A program made the translations under genes and the position numbers. Under the pieces are notes generated by a model. That model was not told the DNA's origin, ran no database searches, and saw only the letters and a program-made list of their open reading frames with translations. Shown here piece by piece: positions 44,430 to 53,096 of a stretch of 64,000 nucleotides of DNA (its first letter is position 1; each line of letters starts with the position of its first letter). This stretch comes from Lacihabitans sp. LS3-19. GTDB lineage: Bacteria > Bacteroidota > Bacteroidia > Cytophagales > Spirosomataceae. The DNA lies in contig NZ_RJUA01000111.1 of assembly GCF_024343575.1 (NCBI RefSeq), forward strand, positions 1 through 64,000, in the 5' to 3' direction.

Positions 44430-44756
44430 CGTTTTACCCTTTTCCTTTCGTTGGTTAACTTTTTCTCTTAATCTGTCACAATTTTGTCACAATTTTTAAA
44501 ATGCTTTATTTCTAAAACTATTGTTACTTTTATATTTTTATGGTTCTTGAAGGAAATAAAAAGCATTTTTTTAACAGAAGGTATATAAAGATTCACTTTA
44601 TTAAAGTTGGCAACTTTTTTGATTTCTTATTATTTGCGAATTTTTGATTCCTACAGATTTTTCCAGACCGAATAATAAAAATAAGAAATAACAAAATAAC
44701 TGAATCTTTTTTATTTTGAGGATTTTGCTTACATTCGAGTTTTACACAAATTACAA
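44430..44756. other. Intergenic region upstream of the kinase-receiver-PIN operon, with a dyad
   Basis: No gene is visible. A 15-nt dyad AAAGTTG-g-CAACTTT (44603-44617) is followed by further T residues, so it could act as an operator, a leader hairpin or a terminator in front of the operon at 44757. I see no exact TAnnTTTG element here. Confidence 0.45.
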
Positions 44757-46886
44757 ATGCAAAATAATCCCAATGATCAAGTTAAAAAATACGCACGCCG
44801 AGCTGCCATTTCAGCCGTGGTTTGTCGGAATCTCGCCCATAACACCGGCAGCCATAAGGCTCCGTGGTTGAAATTTTTTGTCAACGATCGGTTTGAAAGG
44901 TTTTATCATTATTTAGAAAATAGTGATAAAAACAACCTAACAAAACTCAATCGTAATCTCCTTGAGAAAAAACATGACTTTGAAAATTGCGTAAATAGTG
45001 ATGATGAAGGGTTAAAAAAAGATAAATTAATTAAAATCGAAGATGCTAAAACCGAACAACTACAAGAAAGTTTAGCTATACAATCATATTTTGATTTTTT
45101 CAGTGCCAATATGGAGTTTATCACGGATGTAACAATGTCCTTTGATACTGAACGTAGTAGTTTTGAAGGAACTTTAAATGATATTATTGAAGAATACTTT
45201 AATAAAAACTTGGCATTATCTGGGCTTATCGACGATTATTATTTTACTGAGGGACTTGATGCACCACAAAGAAAAGTAACTATTTCTGGTTACTCCAAGA
45301 TTAGTGATTTTACACCACTAAGTTTGCCGAATGGTAGTTTGAGTAAGGTGGCCATCATGATTATCTTTGAAAATCTCATTCGGAATGTTTATAAGCATTT
45401 AAAAATCCGAGAAAAAATAGAGATTGGTTTTCAACTAAGCGACTTTGATGAGCATTATTATGCATTAGATATTTTTCATAAATCTGAGTATGCGAATAAT
45501 TCTTTAAAAAGAATACAAAACTTTGTTGATTCGCCTATTCTTAATAATGACTATTCAATCAGGCAAGAAGGGTGGGGGATTTTTGAAATGAAAGTTTGTG
45601 CCGCCTACTTGGTTGATTTCCCCTTGGATTATATTGATAATGTAGTTAAAGATAGTTTCGTCGAAATCTCAGAGAAAGGCAAATTCCACCCTTTATTAAC
45701 GCCTAATTATTATTCCTTGGATGATAATTCTTATAAAATATCCCAAGATGAGCTAACAAATCTAGGTTTTAGAATTTACTTAAAACGCCCCAAAAGGATT
45801 TTTATTGATGAGGACTTGTTGCCGAGTTTTAAAGGTAAAAATATAGGGAAAGGTATTTTGTTAGGTAAGATATCAGATGTAAGCAAAAGTTTTTTTAACA
45901 CCTATGATCTTGTTTTAGCACACAAGATTAAAGCACAATACCTCGATACCAATCAAAGATTATTGTTTGTTGATGATAGTACCTATGCATTCGAATATGA
46001 AAATCATAAGGGCCATAAATCCTCCTTTATTTTTTCTGTTTGGCTACAAAAAGTAATTGATGACGATAGAATAAAAAGTTTAAGTGAGATTTTATGGGTA
46101 AATTATTTAAAGCAAAAACAATATAAAATCAAGCATAGTGACTTCAAAATTGCAAGAAACGAGGACCGTTTAAAAAAAATTAAAGAACAAAACCCAGACA
46201 TTCAACCCCATCAGTTAATAATTATTGATGGACATGGAAGAGACGTCGTTTCAATAGGCAAAAAAAACCACGAAAATCTTAAATCTTTTCTTTGGTATAT
46301 ACCTGAAGACTTCCAAATAAGACAAACTTGGTTTACCAATGTATTCCCTTCTGGAGATTTTGATTTTAACTATAATTTTCAAGAAAAGCTATATTTAACA
46401 GAAACATTAAATATACATATTGGTATTTTTGACGAACGGGTACAATTTGAAACATTGACAGAATACAGAAATAATACTCAACTCACTATAGCTGATTTAT
46501 TAGATTTATCTGGTATCCATATTTTAAGCAATAAAATTTGGGACTTAGTAAAAATTAGTGAAGATAATTTCAAGGAACTAGAACATCTTATCAAAGAATC
46601 TTTAAAAACAAACGAATACACTATCTTGCATTATACTATTTTTGAACGTTTAGCAAGCTTTAATAATCACGGCAATGATACAGCGTCGCTTACTTCGTAC
46701 TACAAAAGCTTGATTAAAGATGCACCCAATCTCTTCGTTTTCTGCTCTGGCAGGGGAAGGCCATCTAATTTGATTAGGGGCTGTTATTATATACATTTAT
46801 CAACCTTACGGGATCTACTTATACGCTTACGATCCAAATATCATTTAGTGCAAGCTTTAAAATCCTTACGTCAAATCTTTCATTAA
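44757..46886 (+). CDS. Histidine-kinase-like ATPase with AHNTGSH box; first gene of a putative phosphorelay defence operon
   Basis: This 709-aa protein has no transmembrane segment. Near the N-terminus, RNLAHNTGSHKAP (residues 24-36; His28 candidate phosphoacceptor) lies on a helix like the H-box of histidine kinases. After a helical stretch comes a GHKL ATPase-like fold: IIFENLIRNVYKHL (about 202-215) as N-box, LDIFHKSEY as D-box region and RQEGWGIFEMKVCAAYL (about 269-285) as G-box. The C-terminal 400 residues are not recognised; they include LIIIDGHGRDVVSIG, HIGIFDERVQFE and FCSGRGRPSNL. The next genes encode two receiver proteins, so I infer that it is a cytoplasmic kinase for them. No sensor domain such as TPR or PAS is evident. 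Confidence 0.75.
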   Translation: MQNNPNDQVKKYARRAAISAVVCRNLAHNTGSHKAPWLKFFVNDRFERFYHYLENSDKNNLTKLNRNLLEKKHDFENCVNSDDEGLKKDKLIKIEDAKTEQLQESLAIQSYFDFFSANMEFITDVTMSFDTERSSFEGTLNDIIEEYFNKNLALSGLIDDYYFTEGLDAPQRKVTISGYSKISDFTPLSLPNGSLSKVAIMIIFENLIRNVYKHLKIREKIEIGFQLSDFDEHYYALDIFHKSEYANNSLKRIQNFVDSPILNNDYSIRQEGWGIFEMKVCAAYLVDFPLDYIDNVVKDSFVEISEKGKFHPLLTPNYYSLDDNSYKISQDELTNLGFRIYLKRPKRIFIDEDLLPSFKGKNIGKGILLGKISDVSKSFFNTYDLVLAHKIKAQYLDTNQRLLFVDDSTYAFEYENHKGHKSSFIFSVWLQKVIDDDRIKSLSEILWVNYLKQKQYKIKHSDFKIARNEDRLKKIKEQNPDIQPHQLIIIDGHGRDVVSIGKKNHENLKSFLWYIPEDFQIRQTWFTNVFPSGDFDFNYNFQEKLYLTETLNIHIGIFDERVQFETLTEYRNNTQLTIADLLDLSGIHILSNKIWDLVKISEDNFKELEHLIKESLKTNEYTILHYTIFERLASFNNHGNDTASLTSYYKSLIKDAPNLFVFCSGRGRPSNLIRGCYYIHLSTLRDLLIRLRSKYHLVQALKSLRQIFH

Positions 46887-46888
46887 TC

Positions 46889-47485
46889 ATGCCCACTTTT
46901 ATTATTTTCACTTGCCACTATCGTATAAACGGAACAAAAATTTGCAACTCGATACCCTCGCTTGGGAAGCTTAATTCTGAATTCATTCATCAAGAAACAT
47001 TTTGTTGTGGTTCGAAAGTATTTTTTATTAATGATGGGTTTGAAATTAAAAATGATACCCAAAGAAATCAACTTCCTCATAGAGTTAACGATTTAATTAA
47101 TACTGAGAAGGTATATATCGTGAGGCACAAAACTGGAAATGAGCTTCAAGATAAAGTTATTAAAAAGCTGAACGTGCAGGAAAGATTTATGGTAGATTTT
47201 TCCCATAGTGAGGGAATCTACCAAGACCTAAACGCATGGTACAACGCAGAAATAAGTCTTCCAACAATCCTAGAACGACATTTCTACACCGGCTTCAGAA
47301 ATGCAAGGAATCGCCTGATTGAGGCTTTCAATGTTGGAAAAATCCCTGACAGTTACTACGTTGAGAACTCACAACTCACCAACACTCTAAAGGAGTTATA
47401 TGATCAATTGGTAGAAAAGGTTAATGATTTGACCATTAGTGAGATAGAAACATTTCAAAAATCACTCGAAATTCTTGACTTATGA
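46889..47485 (+). CDS. Unknown 198-aa protein of the kinase-receiver-PIN operon
   Basis: This protein has no recognised domain, signal peptide or membrane helix. It starts with a beta-like MPTFIIFTCHYRI, and contains EKVYIVRHKTGNELQDKVI, MVDFSHSEGIYQDLNAW and a helical C-terminus (LYDQLVEKVNDLTISEIETF). The gene starts 2 bp after the kinase stop and overlaps the receiver-PIN gene by 4 bp, so it is surely co-translated with them and probably belongs to the same complex or signal path, for example as a trigger sensor or an inhibitor. That role is a guess. Confidence 0.7.
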   Translation: MPTFIIFTCHYRINGTKICNSIPSLGKLNSEFIHQETFCCGSKVFFINDGFEIKNDTQRNQLPHRVNDLINTEKVYIVRHKTGNELQDKVIKKLNVQERFMVDFSHSEGIYQDLNAWYNAEISLPTILERHFYTGFRNARNRLIEAFNVGKIPDSYYVENSQLTNTLKELYDQLVEKVNDLTISEIETFQKSLEILDL

Positions 47486-49326
47486 AATCAGAAAAATATT
47501 TGTTAATAGCAAATTCAACGATTCGTAATCCAGAAATCGAAACCATTTTAAGGAAAAATAAGGATGATGTGTTCGATTTTTTGTTTATTGATATCCATGC
47601 CAATGAATGGGATATTTGCCAATTGATTACTAAGCAAATTAAAAACAATCTAATCCTTGTCATTGACATAGACTTGTGTATCAACAATGCCCATTCCGTA
47701 TCACATCCAGGGGTAAAGCTCTTAAAATACTATCGGATGTTAGAGCATTTGACACCATGTATTTTGTTTGGCCGAAAACCTATCAATGAACTATTTCGGT
47801 TTGAACCCGAAAATGCTATCTTACTTGCAAATGGTACTGCCTATTTGAATATCAATAACCAGGAAATTTTTGGATTGAAAACCCTCCATCAAGCAATTGA
47901 AAAAGGAATTCAGAAAAATTTTATAAAAATTGGTTTGCCAGCTATTAGTCATGATTGGAATAACCTCTGGGCGATATATAAATTATGGTTAGTACACAAG
48001 CATGTAGCGATTTCGATGTATGGCAAAAAACTAAATGAATTACTGCCAGCAAACATTCAAGCAGTACTAAAGTCCTACGAAGGGGTTTTGTATCGATATT
48101 TTCATGCTATATCAGAAACCGATGTCCAAGGGGTTTTACAACTGTATTTTGGAAGGCAATTGACAGATGCTGTCAATAGAAGAAAACAAAATTCGGAAGC
48201 TACTGTTGTTTTAATCGATGACCAAACAAATGATGGCTGGGCTGATATTTATGAAAACATTATTTTTGGGAAAAGTAATAACCAAATACAAAGAATCATC
48301 CCAAAAAATGGCGATACTATTGAAGACATCTTTAATAAATTTAAAATCTTGGCAAAAAATGAAATATCCTTGGTATTACTAGATGTTAGACTTTTGGGGG
48401 AACAAAAAAAACTACTAAACCAAATGGACTTGTCGGGCGTAAGAGTATTCCAAAGAATAAAAAGAAAATACCCTAAAATACCGATTTTGATCACAACGGC
48501 ATCCAGCAAAATCGGAGTCTATGAATGTTTTATCAACATGGTGTCGCATCCAGATGGTTATTGGATCAAAGAAGGAATTGATAAACACCTTAGTACTACT
48601 GAAACAATTGGCAACTATTTTAACCTTGTGAATCAAATCGATGGGATTCTTCAAAAGCGACAAGAATACATTAAAAAGTACTTAAAACCGTACGAAACGG
48701 ATTTAAAAAATGAACATGTAGTAAAGCTCATCAATAAAGGTTTTGACCATGTAGTCACTGATTATGAACAAATTAAAGAAAACCTAGCATTTACACAAAC
48801 TAAAAACAAACTGAAAGCTTTTAAAAAATGTATAATCGATACCAACTTCTTTTTGAATATTGGCAATGTAAATACAACACTCGATCACCACACCACCAAT
48901 ATTTTTCAGTCTTTAGTTTTATTAAGTTTTATTTTTGAAGAAAACTTACTGATCCATGAACGTGTTTTGGCTGAGATTTTGAAGTTTAGTACAAAAGATG
49001 ATCCTAACTACGACAAAGATATTTCGGTAGCAGCCAGAAAAACCTTAGGTTTGGTAAAAAGATTGCTTAAAAATAAAAAGATTACTGTCTACGAGCCAGG
49101 AAAAGTCACATTAACAAATATCCTTGCTGAAAATGTAGAAGCATTATATGCCGACGACAAGCTTGTAGAAACAATACATAAGCTAGATAAAAAAGGAGAA
49201 GCTATCTTATTTATTTCTAACGATAGAGCCCTCAATGAAAAAATTAAGTTTACCAACACAAATTCACAAAAATCGACGTGTGAAACCATTTTAACAACCT
49301 TTAAACCCGTTTTAGATTCCTTATGA
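47482..49326 (+). CDS. Receiver-PIN fusion: response regulator with a predicted RNase effector
   Basis: This 614-aa protein has three parts. Residues 1-215 contain a degenerate receiver-like segment (VIDIDLCINNAHSVSHPGVK). Residues about 241-390 form a canonical receiver: acidic pair Asp246-Asp247 in VVLIDDQTN, phosphoacceptor Asp301 in LVLLDVRLLG, ILITTASS with the conserved Thr, and Lys363 in YWIKEG. Residues about 448-600 form a PIN domain: Asp453 in IIDTNFFLNI, Glu498 in RVLAEILKF, Asp558-Asp559 in ALYADDKLVET, Glu573 and Asp581 in ILFISNDRAL. PIN domains are Mg-dependent ribonucleases used by many toxins. I infer a phosphorylation-controlled RNase, the probable effector of the operon. 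It overlaps both neighbours by 4 bp. Confidence 0.82.
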   Translation: MKSEKYLLIANSTIRNPEIETILRKNKDDVFDFLFIDIHANEWDICQLITKQIKNNLILVIDIDLCINNAHSVSHPGVKLLKYYRMLEHLTPCILFGRKPINELFRFEPENAILLANGTAYLNINNQEIFGLKTLHQAIEKGIQKNFIKIGLPAISHDWNNLWAIYKLWLVHKHVAISMYGKKLNELLPANIQAVLKSYEGVLYRYFHAISETDVQGVLQLYFGRQLTDAVNRRKQNSEATVVLIDDQTNDGWADIYENIIFGKSNNQIQRIIPKNGDTIEDIFNKFKILAKNEISLVLLDVRLLGEQKKLLNQMDLSGVRVFQRIKRKYPKIPILITTASSKIGVYECFINMVSHPDGYWIKEGIDKHLSTTETIGNYFNLVNQIDGILQKRQEYIKKYLKPYETDLKNEHVVKLINKGFDHVVTDYEQIKENLAFTQTKNKLKAFKKCIIDTNFFLNIGNVNTTLDHHTTNIFQSLVLLSFIFEENLLIHERVLAEILKFSTKDDPNYDKDISVAARKTLGLVKRLLKNKKITVYEPGKVTLTNILAENVEALYADDKLVETIHKLDKKGEAILFISNDRALNEKIKFTNTNSQKSTCETILTTFKPVLDSL

Positions 49327-51251
49327 AAATACTGCTTGCTTGTAATGATACATCAAAAGATAAACTTTCAGCCTTAATAAGCGGTCAATTTAATGATGCT
49401 CATGTTACCGCCGTGTGTAACAAAGCTGCTTATGATAACCTTAATTTTAAGAAAGAAGCCTTTGAACAAGCCTTTTTCTATGTTGAACTTGACTGGCTCA
49501 AAGACAATACCAGTAACCAAGGGTATGAATTGGCGGTTGATTTTATGAATCAAATGCCAAATAGTAAACGGCTAATACAGATTCGATTTCTTAGTTTGAA
49601 AAAGCAAGTGGATTTGATTAAAAAAGTGAGAGGCGGCGATAAATTTTTTTTAGCTAAATCCTTTCAACATATTTATGATGTGGGTTTGAAAAGATTGTCT
49701 TTAGAATACTACAGCAAAGAGCATTATGAGTTTATCAAACTATTTTCGCTCAAAAAATCAGGAATTTTGCTTTTTGTTAAGCATGAGCTCGATACAATTC
49801 AACGGAATTTATTAGAAGAAGAAGCCGCATTTAGTAGTAAAAAAACGCTTATTAAAAAACACGTTGATTCTTTGGCATTCTTGGGGAATGAGTTATTTGC
49901 CATAGACAGCAATATTTTAGCGATGAACAAAGATGAAATAAATGCCTTTTTGACCGCAATACTGAAAAACATTGAACGATTGATTCACAAAGATTCGGGT
50001 AAAATAATTACTGAAAAACTGAAATACAATGTGCTTATCGTGGAAGACGACCAAGAAATGCTTCTTGAATTAGTAGAAATCTGTAAAGAGCGATTTATTT
50101 CTGTGTATCCTTCTTCTGACACTGAACTTAAAAACTATTCGATCGAAAAAGCCTATGAGCAACTAAAAGAAAAAGGTAATAACTTTCAAGTAATGATTTT
50201 AGACCTACTTTTTGAGCGAGCTGACGAGTCTTATGAAATGAAAAGTGGGGTTGATTTCTTAAAAATGGCAAGTGTTAAACATCCATATCTAACTACAAGG
50301 ATTATTACAAATGTTTCTAGGCAAATCATTTCGGCTATCCTCAAAATTTCTTTGAAAGACCTATATCCCAAAAATATGGGTAAAGAAGCCCTGCGTGAGT
50401 TTATTATCAATGACATTGACAGGATTAAAGAGGAATGTCTTGAAAAAGCGAATTCAAAAAGAATAAGATGTTTTGGGCCTAAAATGGGATTTTTCGAAAT
50501 TCCGGAAGTTTGGAATCAGGTGCAAAATTTAATTGAATCAGATGAATTTGAATATTTTTGGAATAATTCGGCCTTAAAAGGCCTAAATAATTTCAATATT
50601 TATAACAAAATCGTTGGATTTACAGGAACTCTTATAAAAACGGAAGATAAAAAAAGAAAAGTATTCACAATAGACAAAATTGAAGCTTATCTTAGGGATA
50701 TTTGTATATTTAGGCTTTTGCTTTTAAGTAAATACATTGATCATACCATTAGCGATGGAAATTTTGATCACGATATTTTTGAAACAGATGTTTTAAATAA
50801 AATATGTAAAAGAAAATTCAATACCAATTTTTTGAATGGAATTGGAATTCATGCTACTTTTAATAAGATAGATGCCATTTACAAGATTCAACTTAAAAAC
50901 CTATTTCCTCAAGAAGTCCGATGGATCTATTCGGCGTTGAATAATAATCCCAATAATGTGATTTTAGTGGCAGATAATTATGAAGATTTAGCAGAATGGT
51001 ATGAGTTTTTTAAAAATGTGCCTCACTTTAAGGCTATGGGAATAAATATCCCTAAATTAGATAAGGATGCAATCGATTTTTACCATCTAAATAAGCTTTT
51101 AGAAGAGATAAGTGATTCAAAAAATTTAACTGAGGACATTGCAAGAGAAATTTATAATCAATTTATCGAAGAGCATGGGATAATAGTTGATTATCTACCA
51201 GAAGATACACAACTAATTTGTAAAAGAATTTTTTCAAAAATACAAGATTGA
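49323..51251 (+). CDS. Receiver-domain protein without known output domain
   Basis: This 642-aa protein has a receiver in its centre (about residues 235-365): Glu241-Asp242-Asp243 in VLIVEDDQEM, phosphoacceptor Asp294 in VMILDLLFERAD, TRIITNVS with the conserved Thr, and Lys350 in LYPKNMG. The N-terminal 230 residues have a degenerate receiver-like start (MKILLACNDTSKDK; FFYVELDWLKDN) and helices. The C-terminal 270 residues are unknown and end in helices. In Detocs, a second receiver protein takes phosphate from the kinase to keep the effector off; this protein could play that buffering part. It overlaps the receiver-PIN gene by 4 bp and ends the operon. Confidence 0.78.
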   Translation: MKILLACNDTSKDKLSALISGQFNDAHVTAVCNKAAYDNLNFKKEAFEQAFFYVELDWLKDNTSNQGYELAVDFMNQMPNSKRLIQIRFLSLKKQVDLIKKVRGGDKFFLAKSFQHIYDVGLKRLSLEYYSKEHYEFIKLFSLKKSGILLFVKHELDTIQRNLLEEEAAFSSKKTLIKKHVDSLAFLGNELFAIDSNILAMNKDEINAFLTAILKNIERLIHKDSGKIITEKLKYNVLIVEDDQEMLLELVEICKERFISVYPSSDTELKNYSIEKAYEQLKEKGNNFQVMILDLLFERADESYEMKSGVDFLKMASVKHPYLTTRIITNVSRQIISAILKISLKDLYPKNMGKEALREFIINDIDRIKEECLEKANSKRIRCFGPKMGFFEIPEVWNQVQNLIESDEFEYFWNNSALKGLNNFNIYNKIVGFTGTLIKTEDKKRKVFTIDKIEAYLRDICIFRLLLLSKYIDHTISDGNFDHDIFETDVLNKICKRKFNTNFLNGIGIHATFNKIDAIYKIQLKNLFPQEVRWIYSALNNNPNNVILVADNYEDLAEWYEFFKNVPHFKAMGINIPKLDKDAIDFYHLNKLLEEISDSKNLTEDIAREIYNQFIEEHGIIVDYLPEDTQLICKRIFSKIQD

Positions 51252-51286
51252 TACAACAAAATTGATTTAAACATGTTTAACCATTC

Positions 51287-51745
51287 CTATTTTTTCACAA
51301 AAGAATAAAAGCCAGCAAACAAACCAATATTGAGTCCATAAATGTATTTGATAAAAGAGTAACCGATTATTTTTATTTTGCAATGATTTCCACCCGGCGA
51401 ATTCATGTAAAGCTCATAGGCGGTGTTAAGAGAAGTTATCGATTCATATACACAGATTATTACAAATAGTCCTAAATAGGTTGCTAAGACATAAGCTTTT
51501 TGTTTATCTGATATTATTACAAACCTAAGAATGAAAAATGAAATTATAAAGGCCAAAATACCCACCACCAGTAAAATTACAATACTTTTGTCGGCATCCT
51601 CGTAATAGTTCGCACTATTAAATCGACCGTATTCACTTGATTCACAAATATTACCATACATGGCAGAAGAACTTGCGATAAAGTAAGCACTTATAAGGAA
51701 AAAAAATAGAGACCCCACTATTTGAAAATAAGAATTTTTGCTCAT
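51287..51745 (-). CDS. Four-helix membrane protein of unknown function
   Basis: This 152-aa protein has hydrophobic segments at about 9-30 (IVGSLFFFLISAYFIASSSA), 53-75 (IVILLVVGILAFIISFFIL), 86-105 (AYVLATYLGLFVIICVYES) and 132-148 (SFIKYIYGLNIGLFAGFYS). A Cys is present in the first loop (GNICESSEYG). No family is recognised. It is the last gene of the minus-strand envelope cluster and converges on the receiver gene with a 35-bp gap, which contains a ttaaacatgtttaa palindrome. Confidence 0.65.
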   Translation of the reverse strand: MSKNSYFQIVGSLFFFLISAYFIASSSAMYGNICESSEYGRFNSANYYEDADKSIVILLVVGILAFIISFFILRFVIISDKQKAYVLATYLGLFVIICVYESITSLNTAYELYMNSPGGNHCKIKIIGYSFIKYIYGLNIGLFAGFYSFVKK

Positions 51746-51760
51746 AAACTTGGTTAAAAT

Positions 51761-52056
51761 TTATTTTCTTAGTCCTGTTACTGAAAAACTTGGTTCTGTT
51801 AGTACTACCTGTACCATACCAGCAGTTTGGTTATAATAAATTACCTTGCCTTGATGGTTCTCTGATGATACAGTAATCGTACCTGTTTTTATATCATACT
51901 TTCCTGAAAAATTGATACTACTTTCACCGTATATATTCGCATCATAGTTATGCTGGCTAACGTATAAGTATTTATGAAGAAGGGGGAATTTGGATTTCGT
52001 CCGCCCGTAACTAATGATATTTTTTTACAATATTGAGTAATTTCTAAATGCTTCAT
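51761..52056 (-). pseudogene. Small frameshifted gene (about 97 codons)
   Basis: A reading frame starts at the ATG at 52056 (MKHLEITQYCKK). At a run of seven A (minus strand; 52019-52025) it must shift frame to continue as IISYGRTKSKFPLLHKYLYV, YDANIYGESSINFSGKYDI and VIYYNQTAGMVQVVLTEPSF, ending at a stop at 51761. The second frame is protein-like over about 85 codons but has no start of its own. One extra A would restore a single gene. This may be a real inactivating deletion, a homopolymer sequencing error or a slippery site. The product is not recognised. Confidence 0.5.
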
Positions 52057-52175
52057 AGTATTCCGTTCGCTGGTGCAATTGTTGATTAATGTAATGATGT
52101 TCAATTATTTCCGTCCACCTCCTTTTTCATAAGTACTATCTTGGTGGCTGACATTTTTACTTTGTTAATCAAAAT

Positions 52176-52769
52176 CTATTCAGATATTTTGTCATTAAGC
52201 GTTATTTTTTTTGAATAAATCTTTTTTGCCCCTAATTCTCTATTTTCTAACCAAAATTCAATCGTATAATTGCCACTTGGGTAATCATAACCTTCTTGTC
52301 CCCAGCCTCCTGAATAAGTGAATTCAGCGTCCTTAGATTCTAAATTTTCATAGTACGAACATTCAAGGGTCTGACCGCATTCATTTTCAAATTTAGCACT
52401 CAATTTACCTGTCCGAACACTTCCATCTTGATTAACATATCTTATATAAATTCTTTTGTTTAAGCTCTCTATTAAATTTCTTAATTTTAATTCGAAGCTG
52501 ATAAATTTTGTATTGAGTGTATAAAATGGTTCATTGGAATAGATTTCATTACTATTGATGTCTTTACAAAAAAAAGAGCCACTTATAACAGAAACTGGAA
52601 CTGCCTTACTTATTTCACTTTTTAGGTTCTGGATTTCATCTTTATATTTTTGAATCTCGGCTCTGTACTCTTTGGCTGGGATTGTAATAGTTTCTGTTTC
52701 ATCACTTTTTGAACAAGAAGTAGTGAAAATGATTAAAAAAGTTAAAATATTTTGTACATTTTGTTTCAT
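52176..52769 (-). CDS. Coiled-coil lipoprotein of unknown function
   Basis: This 197-aa protein has a lipoprotein signal peptide (FLIIFTTSC; Cys19), then an acidic linker and a predicted coiled coil (EYRAEIQKYKDEIQNLKSEI, about residues 33-52). The rest is beta-rich (FISFELKLRNLIESL; RIYIRYVNQDGSVRTGKLS; YPSGNYTIEFWLENRELG) and resembles an immunoglobulin-like or jelly-roll domain. It probably sits in the outer membrane with the coiled coil reaching into the periplasm. It belongs to the minus-strand envelope cluster. Confidence 0.7.
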   Translation of the reverse strand: MKQNVQNILTFLIIFTTSCSKSDETETITIPAKEYRAEIQKYKDEIQNLKSEISKAVPVSVISGSFFCKDINSNEIYSNEPFYTLNTKFISFELKLRNLIESLNKRIYIRYVNQDGSVRTGKLSAKFENECGQTLECSYYENLESKDAEFTYSGGWGQEGYDYPSGNYTIEFWLENRELGAKKIYSKKITLNDKISE

Positions 52770-52904
52770 ATTGAATTGTAATTGTTAGTTATCTAATTTT
52801 TTTGAGTCTGTCAAAATTGAACTTAAAGTGTTAGTTAATATTTTTATACTTGCCACCAACAATAGTAATATATGCAGTATCCCCCCCAGTAACTATATCA
52901 ATAT

Positions 52905-53066
52905 TTAATACTCGGTACTGTCTTCATAATGTCCACCGGGTAGCACCAAACGAGTTGCTGGTTCTTCATTTTTGGATTCTGGTTTTTCAGCAACAGTCTC
53001 CTTTTTCTTTGAATCATAACCAGTCACAAACACGGAGAACATTAAAATTGTAAAAAGTATTCTCAT
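52905..53066 (-). CDS. Small exported peptide, possibly a frameshifted lipoprotein
   Basis: This 53-codon frame begins MRILFTILMFSVFVTGY, a signal-peptide-like start, then a charged DSKKKETVAEKPESKNEEP linker, and ends GGHYEDSTEY. The lipobox position carries Tyr (VTGY) where Cys would make a normal VTGC lipoprotein. In the +1 frame the coding-like sequence continues with RVLNIDIVTGGDTAYITIVG to a stop at 52831, so the gene may once have been about 24 codons longer. The function is unknown. Confidence 0.45.
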   Translation of the reverse strand: MRILFTILMFSVFVTGYDSKKKETVAEKPESKNEEPATRLVLPGGHYEDSTEY

Positions 53067-53096
53067 GTATTTTTTAGATTAAAAAGTGTTTAATTT

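Noticed and set aside
44757-51251. Typical Detocs operon
   Set aside because: There is no recognisable TPR sensor in the kinase, there are four genes instead of three, and the effector is PIN; similarity is in logic and not shown by alignment.
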